A DNA stretch of 51,277 nt from Fangia hongkongensis FSC776 = DSM 21703 (lineage in GTDB: Bacteria; Pseudomonadota; Gammaproteobacteria; Francisellales; Francisellaceae), in the NCBI RefSeq assembly GCF_000379445.1, contig NZ_KB902247.1:1-51277 (forward strand). The letters are read 5' to 3'. Made by a program: the position numbers and the translations under genes. Positions 21,156-30,040 of this stretch are shown here, one piece after another. A model generated the notes under the pieces. The model was not told the DNA's origin. It ran no database searches and saw only the letters and a list, made by a program, of their open reading frames with translations. Every line of letters starts with the position of its first letter. Within the stretch, counting starts at the first letter, position 1.

Positions 21156-23498
21156 ATGAAAGACAAATCAGCTTATTATAAATATACACTTGCTATACTT
21201 CCTGCTCTACTCCTTACAGCCTGTGGAGGGAGTGGAGGAGATAATCCAACACCCACTCCTACTCCTACAAACAACCCAACAGTTCATACTGCGATATCTG
21301 GTCAATTCAATCAAAATGGTAAAATGCTACCGGGGCAGACTTACAACATAGAAACCGAAGTCAGTGAAGGGGATGCAAAAGCCCTTAATATCGGTAGTAA
21401 CCCTGCACAGAAAAACTATACACTTGTTGTTAACTACAGTGGCTGTATGGCAATTCTTGATAAAGAGAAAATGCACCTCTCTGGCAATGATGTAACTTAT
21501 CCCAATGTACATGCCTCAAGCCATATGAATCTACCGCTTATTACAAAAACAACATATAAAGGCGAGCAGACTTGTAATATTGAAACTCTATTAAAAGATC
21601 CTAACTCTAACAAAGAAATTGCCAGTGACTCTGTCGATAAAAATGCAGCTAATCCAAATGTTCACTTTAGTCGTTTATCTATTAACAATGTGCAAAGCTC
21701 AAACGTGAAAAATGCTTCACCTACAGACAGTAAACTCCTTCCGGATACAAAGTATTTACTCAGCTATATCATAAATGGTGATAATGGTATTCTTGCAACA
21801 GGTATGCAGATTAATTTTTCTCAGTGTAAAGCAGCCCTTTCATCACTGAGTCAAACACACACTATTAGTAATTGTAATGATGGCAGCGGAAAGTACTGTG
21901 TTGTACTACCTAATCAACAAATCAACAGCACACCATTTACGCTTGGATTTACATTGGATAAAAAAACAATTGACAGCAACAACTGTACCATCACAGTGAA
22001 TGCTAAAAATGCAACATCTCCTGCAAATGTCTCGCGCCAAGTTTTAACGGCGATGCCAGAGGCGCTTGATACAAACGATAATAAAAAGTTTCAAGCAGCA
22101 AAGGCAATTCCTTTGAGCAATTTACTGGAGCAAAAAAACACATTCACACTTAGCATTCCAAGCGATGCTAATTATCATATTGTCACAGATACAAACTCTA
22201 CCCTCTGGAATAATATTTGCCACATTACACCTGCGGCTTCGAACAACAATGCAGCAACATTACAATACCAAGTTACCCTGACACATAAAAATCAAAGCTG
22301 TAATGTTTGGGTAAATACAAATGATGCTGATAGTTTAATCAATAATAAGCAAACGCCTCCAATTGAGATTAAAACGCAAGGAGAAAGCTTCAGCTACCAA
22401 GTCAATGCAAATACTAATATGTACATGCTTGTAAAAAATACAACAAACAAAGTAAGCTTAAATCGCTTTAATGGATCAACATTCCAAGAAATCACACTCG
22501 ATAAAACGCTGCTTGATAATAAATCTCTTCGCAAGGCATTTATTAATAGCACCACTGGGAATCTCTATCTAAGCTATACAACACAAGCATGTTTAAGCAA
22601 AAGCTTAGGTTTAATTAGCTGGAACGGAATTAAAGGCTCTACCATGCAGCCTGGCTCTGACATACAAATGCCATTGTTGACCAGCTATCTCGGTGGCAGA
22701 ATAAACTCTTTGCACTTTGACAATAATAACACGCTATTTATGACAACCACGCTTCCTGTGTACACCAAATCACAAGATATCTACGGCAGTGTCTTTAAAA
22801 TAGGTGAGCAAAGTAAAAAACTACCGATATGGGAAAGCATTCCTTCCTCTCGCTACTCAACCAGCAATATGGCATTTGGCCGCTGGGTAAAAATGAAAGA
22901 TCAGACAGTCCTAATTAATCGTGTCGGCATTTTTGCCCTTAATTCACAAACAGGTGGGTTGGAGCTTATTAAAAAGTACAAATATCCGCTTAATGTTCAT
23001 GCATTAGTTGCAATTACTGCACTTGCTTATAACGCACAGAAAAACAGTATTGAGTTTTTCCCAAGCTGGCAGCTTCTGTTTAATGTAAGCTCACTTTGGA
23101 GCTATTCTTTAAAAGATAACCAGCCGTCCTTGACAGGTTATGACAACATCAACTTTACAACGCCAAACTCAATGGTGGCAATGGGAGATACTATCTATTA
23201 TACCACTAAGCAAAATCAACATGAGATATATAGCTATACTAGAGGATTTTGGCAGCATCCAAAAGCCATTACAAAAGGACAATTTAAACAAGTTTTCCCA
23301 CGTTTAATTAGCATCAATAATGCTAAGGCGAGAAGCTTTTACTTTGTTGCTGAGGATAATAGAAATCACTTTGGATTGTATCAGTATAACACGGACACGC
23401 AAAGCTTTAGTAAGCTGAGTGCTATTACAACGGACATCCAAAAAATCAAATCAATACAACTAGGTAATGCACTCTCTATAATGCCAATATCTAACTAA
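21156..23498 (+). CDS. Large lipoprotein with Ig-like and propeller-like regions, function unknown
   Basis: 780 residues with a lipoprotein signal: hydrophobic segment then LLTAC, making Cys23 the lipid-modified residue. A Gly- and Thr/Pro-rich linker (GGSGGDNPTPTPTPT) follows. Residues about 40-420 look like repeated beta-sandwich units with cysteine pairs (for example a YS.C..IL strand repeated as FSQCKAAL). Residues about 425-780 contain recurring W/F-G and L-Y-S.TT strands that resemble a beta-propeller. It has no recognised family. It stands upstream of the pilin-like cluster on the same strand and may be a surface protein partnering it; that link is inference. Confidence 0.75.
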   Translation: MKDKSAYYKYTLAILPALLLTACGGSGGDNPTPTPTPTNNPTVHTAISGQFNQNGKMLPGQTYNIETEVSEGDAKALNIGSNPAQKNYTLVVNYSGCMAILDKEKMHLSGNDVTYPNVHASSHMNLPLITKTTYKGEQTCNIETLLKDPNSNKEIASDSVDKNAANPNVHFSRLSINNVQSSNVKNASPTDSKLLPDTKYLLSYIINGDNGILATGMQINFSQCKAALSSLSQTHTISNCNDGSGKYCVVLPNQQINSTPFTLGFTLDKKTIDSNNCTITVNAKNATSPANVSRQVLTAMPEALDTNDNKKFQAAKAIPLSNLLEQKNTFTLSIPSDANYHIVTDTNSTLWNNICHITPAASNNNAATLQYQVTLTHKNQSCNVWVNTNDADSLINNKQTPPIEIKTQGESFSYQVNANTNMYMLVKNTTNKVSLNRFNGSTFQEITLDKTLLDNKSLRKAFINSTTGNLYLSYTTQACLSKSLGLISWNGIKGSTMQPGSDIQMPLLTSYLGGRINSLHFDNNNTLFMTTTLPVYTKSQDIYGSVFKIGEQSKKLPIWESIPSSRYSTSNMAFGRWVKMKDQTVLINRVGIFALNSQTGGLELIKKYKYPLNVHALVAITALAYNAQKNSIEFFPSWQLLFNVSSLWSYSLKDNQPSLTGYDNINFTTPNSMVAMGDTIYYTTKQNQHEIYSYTRGFWQHPKAITKGQFKQVFPRLISINNAKARSFYFVAEDNRNHFGLYQYNTDTQSFSKLSAITTDIQKIKSIQLGNALSIMPISN

Positions 23499-23629
23499 GC
23501 CCTCGTCTTTTCAATTTATTTTTAAAACAAAAAAAAATTTTATTTTCTTGTTCTGCTATTGAAAAAAATCACATGCTCTCATACCTTTATATAAAAGGAG
23601 TCAGGTGTTTTAACATTTAGGAGAACGTT

Positions 23630-24130
23630 ATGAAAAAAGTTTTATACCCTTTACTTGCAACTTCACTTTTATTTACTGCTGGCAGCGCCTTTGCTGCAAA
23701 ATCAGGAGATAGTCAAACAGGCAAAACGCAAGTTGTTGTTCAAGAGAAGCATATTTTGGGTGATTTAAAAATGACAAGCAAGGTCACCATCACCCCTCAA
23801 ATGATTGCTGATGCGAAAACACAAACTTTCCAAGTTGCGACATTTTGCACCTATACCAATCGTAAAGATGGTAAAGTCAGTGTCAAAATTACAAATAACG
23901 AGCGTGGGTTTAGAATTGTTGGCACCAAAGGAGAGGGAAATATTGATTACAAACTCACCATAGGCAAAGCTTCAATGAAATACGGTATCAATCAGCTAAC
24001 CGTTGATGCTAATGATGCCCCTGCCAGCTGCAAAACAAAAGAAACTGTTTACATGACACTAACAGGTGATGCAATTAAAAATGCAAAAGCTGGAACCTAT
24101 AATGCCTCATTTAATATTGCTGTTGGCTGA
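23630..24130 (+). CDS. Secreted pilin-like beta-sandwich protein 1
   Basis: 166 residues with a signal peptide ending SAFAA (about residue 22) and a strong AGGAG ribosome site. The mature part has ILGDLKMTSKVTITP, a single CTYTN cysteine paired with a late SCKTK cysteine, and a C-terminal NAKAGTYNASFNIAVG end like fimbrial or spore-coat-U subunits. It is a paralogue of the gene at 24770: both share ILGDL.M..K..IT..MI, FC.Y, a G.F...G..G...Y..., and IRNAKAG/IKNAKAG.Y blocks. Likely an exported structural subunit; exact family not recognised. Confidence 0.72.
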   Translation: MKKVLYPLLATSLLFTAGSAFAAKSGDSQTGKTQVVVQEKHILGDLKMTSKVTITPQMIADAKTQTFQVATFCTYTNRKDGKVSVKITNNERGFRIVGTKGEGNIDYKLTIGKASMKYGINQLTVDANDAPASCKTKETVYMTLTGDAIKNAKAGTYNASFNIAVG

Positions 24131-24229
24131 ATAGAACCTCAGTTAGAGAAACTAAGCCAAATTTCAAGCCTACTGTATCCAACACTTATCTTGCAAGGCT
24201 AGCATTATATTGTTGTTGTGTAGTATATT

Positions 24230-24258
24230 AACCCTTCTACTTTGAAGGGTTCTTTATA
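24230..24258 (+). terminator. Rho-independent-type terminator after pilin-like gene 1
   Basis: An 8-base perfect stem, AACCCTTC (24230-24237) and GAAGGGTT (24244-24251), with a six-base loop is followed by CTTTATAT. It sits 100 bases beyond the stop of the first pilin-like gene and about 50 bases before the chaperone-like gene, so it may limit transcription between them. The U-tract is short. Confidence 0.6.
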
Positions 24259-24299
24259 TAGGATATAGATTACGCTTTATTTATTGAAAGGTGCAAAAT

Positions 24300-24767
24300 A
24301 TGATAAAAGTGAAATATAGTATTACATTAATCCTTATGCTTTTGAGCATTAGCTTACTAAGCGCAGGTGCTGTTCTAGACATTGCAAACCCAGATGTCAC
24401 GCTTAACAAGTCTCAAAAGCGCACCTATGTAAACATTCAAAATATTGGCGATACTGCCGGCACCTTTACAGTGGCCGTAAGTAATGTCACTGATCCTGAT
24501 CACATCATACACTATGAAAACAAGGATTTAAAATCACTGCCTGTTTTAATCAAACCGATACTGATTTATCAATTAAAGGCAAAAGCAAAAAAACGTATCA
24601 CACTGACTAGAAATCCTCGTGTAAAACTAAGCTCTCCGATACAGTTAGAGCTTGCGATTAAAGAGTATAAAAAGCCTGAGAGTAGTGCCGATAATGCTAA
24701 AGGAGAGGCAGGCATTCAGGTGCAAGGTGCTATTGTTAATCTTGTCCATATTAATGTTGAGTCATAA
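24300..24767 (+). CDS. Periplasmic chaperone-like single-domain protein
   Basis: 155 residues. The ATG at 24300 is preferred over the GTG nine bases upstream because AAAGGTG lies at good spacing. A hydrophobic signal segment is followed by an Ig-like sandwich resembling the N-terminal domain of fimbrial chaperones: NKSQKRTYVNIQNIGDTAGTFTVAV, then an LPVLIKP...YQLKAKAKKRITLTR region where alternate hydrophobics and a basic run would make the G1-like strand. Its length covers only one domain, unlike the two-domain chaperones. It lies two bases before the second pilin-like gene, so a chaperone-subunit pair is likely; inference. Confidence 0.6.
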   Translation: MIKVKYSITLILMLLSISLLSAGAVLDIANPDVTLNKSQKRTYVNIQNIGDTAGTFTVAVSNVTDPDHIIHYENKDLKSLPVLIKPILIYQLKAKAKKRITLTRNPRVKLSSPIQLELAIKEYKKPESSADNAKGEAGIQVQGAIVNLVHINVES

Positions 24768-24769
24768 AA

Positions 24770-25288
24770 GTGTTAAACAAACATTTTCTGACCCTTGGTG
24801 CTGTATTTTTAAGCTATACACTAGGCTATAGCTATCAGCCACTTGAAAGCACAAAATTCTACAGCAAAAAGCCGCAAAAAGTCACCACTTCCCCTAGATA
24901 TATTTTAGGGGATTTAGTGATGCGCGATAAAATCATCATTACAGGGGAGATGATTGAAGCACATAAAGATCAAAGCTTCCCACTTGGCACCTTTTGTGCT
25001 TATATGCAAAATATAAAAAACACAAAGCAAAGATTCCCACTTCGTGTGAGCTCAAATCAAGGAAAGTTCAAAGCCAGAGGCATCAATAATCAAGGTGATT
25101 TGGCTTATCGTATTTATGTTAATAAACAACCTATTTCATATGGAAAAGTCAATTACATCCGTGTGAATAATCGCGCCTCTGACAGCTGTCATGTATTTGA
25201 AAATATTACCATCACCTTTTCAGGAAATACCATTCGAAATGCTAAAGCAGGAAACTACGCACTTACACTTAATTTTTTTAGTCAATAG
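24770..25288 (+). CDS. Secreted pilin-like beta-sandwich protein 2
   Basis: 172 residues starting at GTG two bases after the chaperone-like gene, with GAG eight bases upstream. A signal peptide ends near YSYQ. It is paralogous to the product of 23630-24130 (shared ILGDLVM..K..IT..MI, TFCAY, SYGK.N..RV, SC, and TIRNAKAGNYA blocks). The product is probably a minor or alternative subunit. Its end overlaps the convergent T6SS operon end by seven bases. Confidence 0.7.
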   Translation: MLNKHFLTLGAVFLSYTLGYSYQPLESTKFYSKKPQKVTTSPRYILGDLVMRDKIIITGEMIEAHKDQSFPLGTFCAYMQNIKNTKQRFPLRVSSNQGKFKARGINNQGDLAYRIYVNKQPISYGKVNYIRVNNRASDSCHVFENITITFSGNTIRNAKAGNYALTLNFFSQ

Positions 25289-26649
25289 TCCAGTTTTTGG
25301 TAATTAAAGTTACCGTTATTATGCCTAGGCAAATGCGGTAAAAAATGCTCATACACCCTGTTTTTTGCTTGCCCTCTGCCTACAGCAATAGCGCCAACAA
25401 ATGGAGCAAAGTCACTCTCTTTATATTTATGACTGTTACTGTTACTGTTACTGTTACTGTTACTGTTATCTTTATTTATTATCATCATAAAGAGCTTTTC
25501 TCCTATAATGCCATACTTAGCCATGTCCTCTGAATTCAATATAGCTATTAGCGCTTTAATGCCTCGAGTGGAGGTTTTATGTCTATTACTTGAGCGATCC
25601 AAGCTCAATAGCTCAATATAATTATGAAGTACATCTGTAATATCCCTATATCTTTTGAGCTCTATTTTGATCTGTGGCAATAATGAAAAAGAAAACAATA
25701 TTTCAGCTTTTCTGGAGTTTCCAACCGTGGTTCTATGCCTTGATAGAAATGTCCACTTTTGCTGATATTGACGAAATACCTTTCCTGCAAAAAATCGAAA
25801 CTGGTCGTTAAAACCTGTAATTTCTGCTCCTATACGTGCGTTTCTATTTGCGAACCTATTGCGCCAGCGCTGTTGTTGCTGTTCAAGATCATTTTTGACA
25901 CATAATATTTGTTGTTCTTTCAACCAAGCATGATAATCAAGATAAATTTGCGTCCAGTCAATCTCTTTATTCACCATCGAGTAACTTCGCGCTCTAGGCT
26001 GTACTACCGTGCCACTTTCTTCCATTTCCATCTGGTGCTCAACAACATAAAAAAATGGGTTTGCATCTACCTTAGGCGCTGGCATAATTTCAGTTATTTT
26101 AAGCATCTGGCTTTGTGATGACTTATCCATATAAAGCGAAATAGCCTGCAAAATATAGATTTTTTGCTGATGTATTACTAATGCCGCTTCTAGAAGTGTC
26201 TGCTGTATCTCTTGCAATATCCCTTGTGATACACCTCTATAGTGTTGTTTCATATATTTAAGATAGTTCTCATAACTATATCTTTCAGCACTTCTAATCA
26301 TATATGCCTCTTTGACACAGGCGCTATTTTTTAGCTGTGGTCTTGAGCTCAACAAATTATCATAAGATGGTTTGCTCTTTGATTGCTCACAATCCCACAA
26401 GTATTGTTCAATGGCAGTATATTGATTTCTTGTAACGCACATCTTCTGCCATGACCCATTCTCTGCAGTTTGCTTTTGTCGACTAAGTGCATCTCTATTT
26501 GTGCGAATCATTTTAATCAGCTGTAGCTTCTGTGAAAGGTAACTTTCAATATTTGCACTGTCACTTGCAGGGTTGCTTTGATGATAGCAAATAAATTTAG
26601 CTACCATCTCATTGTCTTGAAATTCATGCATCAGCTCGTCTAATAACAT
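25282..26649 (-). CDS. T6SS-operon protein of unknown function (455 aa)
   Basis: Last gene of the leftward T6SS operon, 455 residues, ATG at 26649 with TAGGAG upstream, 46 bases after the 1114-residue gene. No signal peptide or membrane segment is visible. It is rich in Gln, Tyr and basic residues with helix-like stretches. Near residue 400 an (Asn-Ser)6 run is encoded by a six-copy hexanucleotide repeat. A C-terminal FAPFVGAIAVGRGQAKNRVYEHF block is the most distinctive sequence. I recognise no family. Its place after vgrG and next to two giant unknown genes makes a cargo or cargo-handling role possible; inference. Confidence 0.7.
   Translation of the reverse strand: MLLDELMHEFQDNEMVAKFICYHQSNPASDSANIESYLSQKLQLIKMIRTNRDALSRQKQTAENGSWQKMCVTRNQYTAIEQYLWDCEQSKSKPSYDNLLSSRPQLKNSACVKEAYMIRSAERYSYENYLKYMKQHYRGVSQGILQEIQQTLLEAALVIHQQKIYILQAISLYMDKSSQSQMLKITEIMPAPKVDANPFFYVVEHQMEMEESGTVVQPRARSYSMVNKEIDWTQIYLDYHAWLKEQQILCVKNDLEQQQQRWRNRFANRNARIGAEITGFNDQFRFFAGKVFRQYQQKWTFLSRHRTTVGNSRKAEILFSFSLLPQIKIELKRYRDITDVLHNYIELLSLDRSSNRHKTSTRGIKALIAILNSEDMAKYGIIGEKLFMMIINKDNSNSNSNSNSNSHKYKESDFAPFVGAIAVGRGQAKNRVYEHFLPHLPRHNNGNFNYQKLDY
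25432..25467. repeat. Hexanucleotide tandem repeat, six copies
   Basis: ACTGTT is repeated six times without error inside the 455-residue gene, giving six Asn-Ser pairs on the minus strand. The unit is a multiple of three, so slippage would change linker length without breaking the frame. Confidence 0.95.
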
Positions 26650-26695
26650 CGATTTATACTCCTATATTGTAATCATATGCCTGTCTCTCCCTTGG

Positions 26696-29600
26696 TTAAT
26701 TTTCCATTTCATGAATAAAATTTTGATAGAACTCTAAAACAGCTTCAATCGGAGCTTTATCTCCCATAGACATTTCGCCTATTTGAGCTTTAATCAGATC
26801 ATTTACATCCATTATCCTAATGACGGAGCAAAGAAAAATAAACATTGCTAAAGTTCGTTGCAACCTTCTTTGAATATGGTTTTTCTCTCTCATATCCCCA
26901 TCTTTTTGCACCATAATTCGAATCAGAATAATCCCCAGTAGATGAAAACAAAATACTGCTAGAAAAATGGATACCTTTTCCTCTTTAAAGAGCTTAATTT
27001 GTTGATAAAGCATCTCAATTTTATTGCTAAACTCACCATTTTCCTGCTGGCACTTTTGTGACGATGGCAACATGTCAGTCGCAATGTGATTACACATATT
27101 AAAATAGAACTGATCTGGCTCAAAACCACCCACTCCATTATAGGCGACCTCTAACGTCATATTAAACATCTCAAGAATGTACTCACTATTCATCACTTGC
27201 GCACACTGTGCTTGAATTTTTTTAAGATCCTCTATATAGCGTGTACCAAGAAGTCCATCTGTGTAGGTTTTATAATTAAACAAGATTTCGTGGTATTTTT
27301 TTTGACCTATAGCCACTTTTGTCACCGGTATATTATATAGCTTTGCCTGTATATTATTCCATGCAACTATAGCGCTGTTGGCTAATCGTTCACTCTTATT
27401 AACGGCATAGTCAAACTCTTTAATATAGGTGAATCCACTATGCTTTATACAAAATTCTGCAAGCCGCTTATTATAACTTTCTAACACCTTTTCTTTATCC
27501 CTAACCATTTGATCAATTATATCAATGGTATATAAATACAAAGAGGCAATAATTAATCCCATCAGCTGGCATATTCCTTTATATTCAATGACTTCTTCTT
27601 CAATAAAGTAGTTATCTCGCATTTCCACTAATAATATGAGCGTTGTCATTTGCTTTTTGCAGAGTAGAAACTCCTTTTGAACCTTGAGAATAAACTGACT
27701 CTCTTTACCATTTTTAATATCCAATGACTTCAGTCTAAATATATTTAAATACCCATCAATAAACGCCTGCGCACCTTGCGTGTTATGGCGAAAAACTAAC
27801 GGGAATAAGTGCATGGTTTTCATAAAACCCATCATTTTCCCTGTCAGCATTTCATGCTCTGTATAATGCATCACATTGCCACTTACAAGCTCACCACTAG
27901 CCGAAATCCCTCTATCACCTGAAAGGTAAATAGAAGAAGCGCTCATTGCAAAATGATCAAGTGCTGAGCTTTGGATGCGATTCATTGAAAAAAGACTATA
28001 TTCAACAAGAGAGGCTGTATTTTTGATATACTTTCCAATTCGTTTTCTCACATCTCGGCTTAAGCGCCCGTAAAGCGGGTGGTCAATAGCCAACTCTTCT
28101 TTTTTAAGACTTTCGAGATCACCCCTCAATCGCTTGATGTCATACTGAGTTGAGAGATGCGCTTTATTTTGCTGGCAAAATAGCCGGTGAAACTGCTGTA
28201 GTGAAAGACAGGTTATAATCTCTGTGAAACACTTTCCTGCATATAGAAAATATAGGTATTGTGACTTTGGTCTATGAATAAAATCCACTGTATTACGTTT
28301 AATAAAACAAAGATGAACTGGCAAAGAAGTTGCCATCACCATAAGATATTCCTCCATTAAGCCTGCAACTACGCTATACATATAGCTTTGCCTTGCTCTA
28401 ATGTAACTTGCAAGATGCGCTGCACTGACCTGAATGATATCCTTACAGCCTACAGTGACCTGCTGAACTTGATTATGATCTTGTACTGCAATCTTAAAAG
28501 GTCTATTGCCTGCTATATACTCTATAACCTTTAAGCTAAGCGGTAGTTTTCTTATTTCATCAAGTGCATTAAAATTGCCTTTGATATGTGTACTTTGGTA
28601 GCTTTCAGGTATATTTTCTCTTGGAACAGGTACACTGTTGTCACTTTCAGCTTCATAAATGCTCGGTAATAACACAGCGCTTCTTTGTCTAGAGATTTCA
28701 ATAGCTTCATTGTTTTCTCTTGGAAAACTATTGGCTAAATCTGACAACTGAGCGTCAATGTTCTGTAAATGTCCTTGAAGCTGAGCTATACTGCGACGAA
28801 GATTATTTTGTGTAATTGCAATAGCATTAAGGCTATCTTGAGCCCACCTGTCATAATCAGCAATATTATGGCGTTGAACTAGATCAATCTCCCCCCCTGG
28901 AATATAAAACTTATATTTTTTCTCTAATATCAATCCGGCCGCTATCCAAATTTTACGTGCCAAGCGAGAGCGGTTTTTTGCGCCCCATTGGTTCATTCTC
29001 CCTGTTAATTCTTTGATTGATTTAAATCCTGCTTCTGGCTCTAAGGTATAACTATTTCGAGAGACATTATTATCATTATTTAAATACTGGTTAACGCTTT
29101 TTCGATAAGACCATTTTAACCTTTGACCATAGTTATGTGCCTGAATAAGAGAATGAATTGTAAATTCACGCTCATTTGGAATTGCTCCCCAGTGAGCCAG
29201 ATAATCATAGTGATTCTTCTGCCTATTTCTGCCTTCTTCTACCTGTAGCCTTTTTTGAAACTCATTTTTATTGATTTTATCGGCATCGATATCAATGACA
29301 ATGGGGATCTCTTTTAGCTTTGTTAGATTCTGGGCTTTCAGCCTCTCAATATTAACAACCTGCATAATATAAATGAGCTTACTGATAGGAAGATAAACCA
29401 CTGATTTATCCTGATACCCCTTAAAAGAATCTCTGACAGCTAACTGATCGATTGCGATTTTCTCATAACCTTCACCAAATGTGCCTCTGGCAAAGGCATT
29501 AAAATCAAGTGTGGCTTTTGGAAAGTTATCACTGTCTACAATAGCATCATTACTACTTATTTGAATTCCTCTTATCTTAGGAATATAATTGTTTAGCTCG

Positions 29601-30040
29601 GTAATGAGCTGCCTAAATTCCCCCACTTTAGAGACGCTCTCTATCTCATCAAGCCTTTTTTTTGAAGTGATAATATCTGTTTTAATTGTGCTTATTAGTA
29701 TTTCAATCTCTTGAATTACATTAGTAATTCTGCTCTCATTATGTAATAGAACATTGGAGTTGATATTCTCATGAATACTGATAAGTGCATTAAACTCCGG
29801 AATATTTGAATTCAATCCATTTAGAAAACGATTTAATGCACTTTGAATTGTCTCAATGTGACCAAAAAGTGCATCTACATTTTTGTATAACTGCTCCCAA
29901 GAAGCATCTGGCTTTAATTGAATTGCTACACAACCACGTAAGTAATTGTAAATAAAATAGTGGTTTTCCAGGTGCAATTGAACATTTTCAACCTCTAGCG
30001 TATTATCATTTAATAAGTCATTACATAGCCATACTTTCAT
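26696..30040 (-). CDS. Giant T6SS-operon protein of unknown function (1114 aa)
   Basis: 1114 residues. The ATG at 30040 overlaps the previous stop by four bases (ATGA), with GAGAGGGGG upstream, so translation is coupled to the 928-residue protein. No signal peptide. The N-terminal third is helical and polar. Two hydrophobic segments, at about 1024-1044 and 1062-1077, could insert into membranes, as could a segment in the middle (LMGLIIASLYLYTIDII). No catalytic motif was recognised. Size is in the range of Francisella PdpC/PdpD effectors, but I see no clear sequence match. Candidate secreted effector or unusual structural part. Confidence 0.75.
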   Translation of the reverse strand: MKVWLCNDLLNDNTLEVENVQLHLENHYFIYNYLRGCVAIQLKPDASWEQLYKNVDALFGHIETIQSALNRFLNGLNSNIPEFNALISIHENINSNVLLHNESRITNVIQEIEILISTIKTDIITSKKRLDEIESVSKVGEFRQLITELNNYIPKIRGIQISSNDAIVDSDNFPKATLDFNAFARGTFGEGYEKIAIDQLAVRDSFKGYQDKSVVYLPISKLIYIMQVVNIERLKAQNLTKLKEIPIVIDIDADKINKNEFQKRLQVEEGRNRQKNHYDYLAHWGAIPNEREFTIHSLIQAHNYGQRLKWSYRKSVNQYLNNDNNVSRNSYTLEPEAGFKSIKELTGRMNQWGAKNRSRLARKIWIAAGLILEKKYKFYIPGGEIDLVQRHNIADYDRWAQDSLNAIAITQNNLRRSIAQLQGHLQNIDAQLSDLANSFPRENNEAIEISRQRSAVLLPSIYEAESDNSVPVPRENIPESYQSTHIKGNFNALDEIRKLPLSLKVIEYIAGNRPFKIAVQDHNQVQQVTVGCKDIIQVSAAHLASYIRARQSYMYSVVAGLMEEYLMVMATSLPVHLCFIKRNTVDFIHRPKSQYLYFLYAGKCFTEIITCLSLQQFHRLFCQQNKAHLSTQYDIKRLRGDLESLKKEELAIDHPLYGRLSRDVRKRIGKYIKNTASLVEYSLFSMNRIQSSALDHFAMSASSIYLSGDRGISASGELVSGNVMHYTEHEMLTGKMMGFMKTMHLFPLVFRHNTQGAQAFIDGYLNIFRLKSLDIKNGKESQFILKVQKEFLLCKKQMTTLILLVEMRDNYFIEEEVIEYKGICQLMGLIIASLYLYTIDIIDQMVRDKEKVLESYNKRLAEFCIKHSGFTYIKEFDYAVNKSERLANSAIVAWNNIQAKLYNIPVTKVAIGQKKYHEILFNYKTYTDGLLGTRYIEDLKKIQAQCAQVMNSEYILEMFNMTLEVAYNGVGGFEPDQFYFNMCNHIATDMLPSSQKCQQENGEFSNKIEMLYQQIKLFKEEKVSIFLAVFCFHLLGIILIRIMVQKDGDMREKNHIQRRLQRTLAMFIFLCSVIRIMDVNDLIKAQIGEMSMGDKAPIEAVLEFYQNFIHEMEN

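Noticed and set aside
25432-25467. Short tandem repeat as a CRISPR array
   Set aside because: The unit is six bases with no spacers and lies inside a coding frame.
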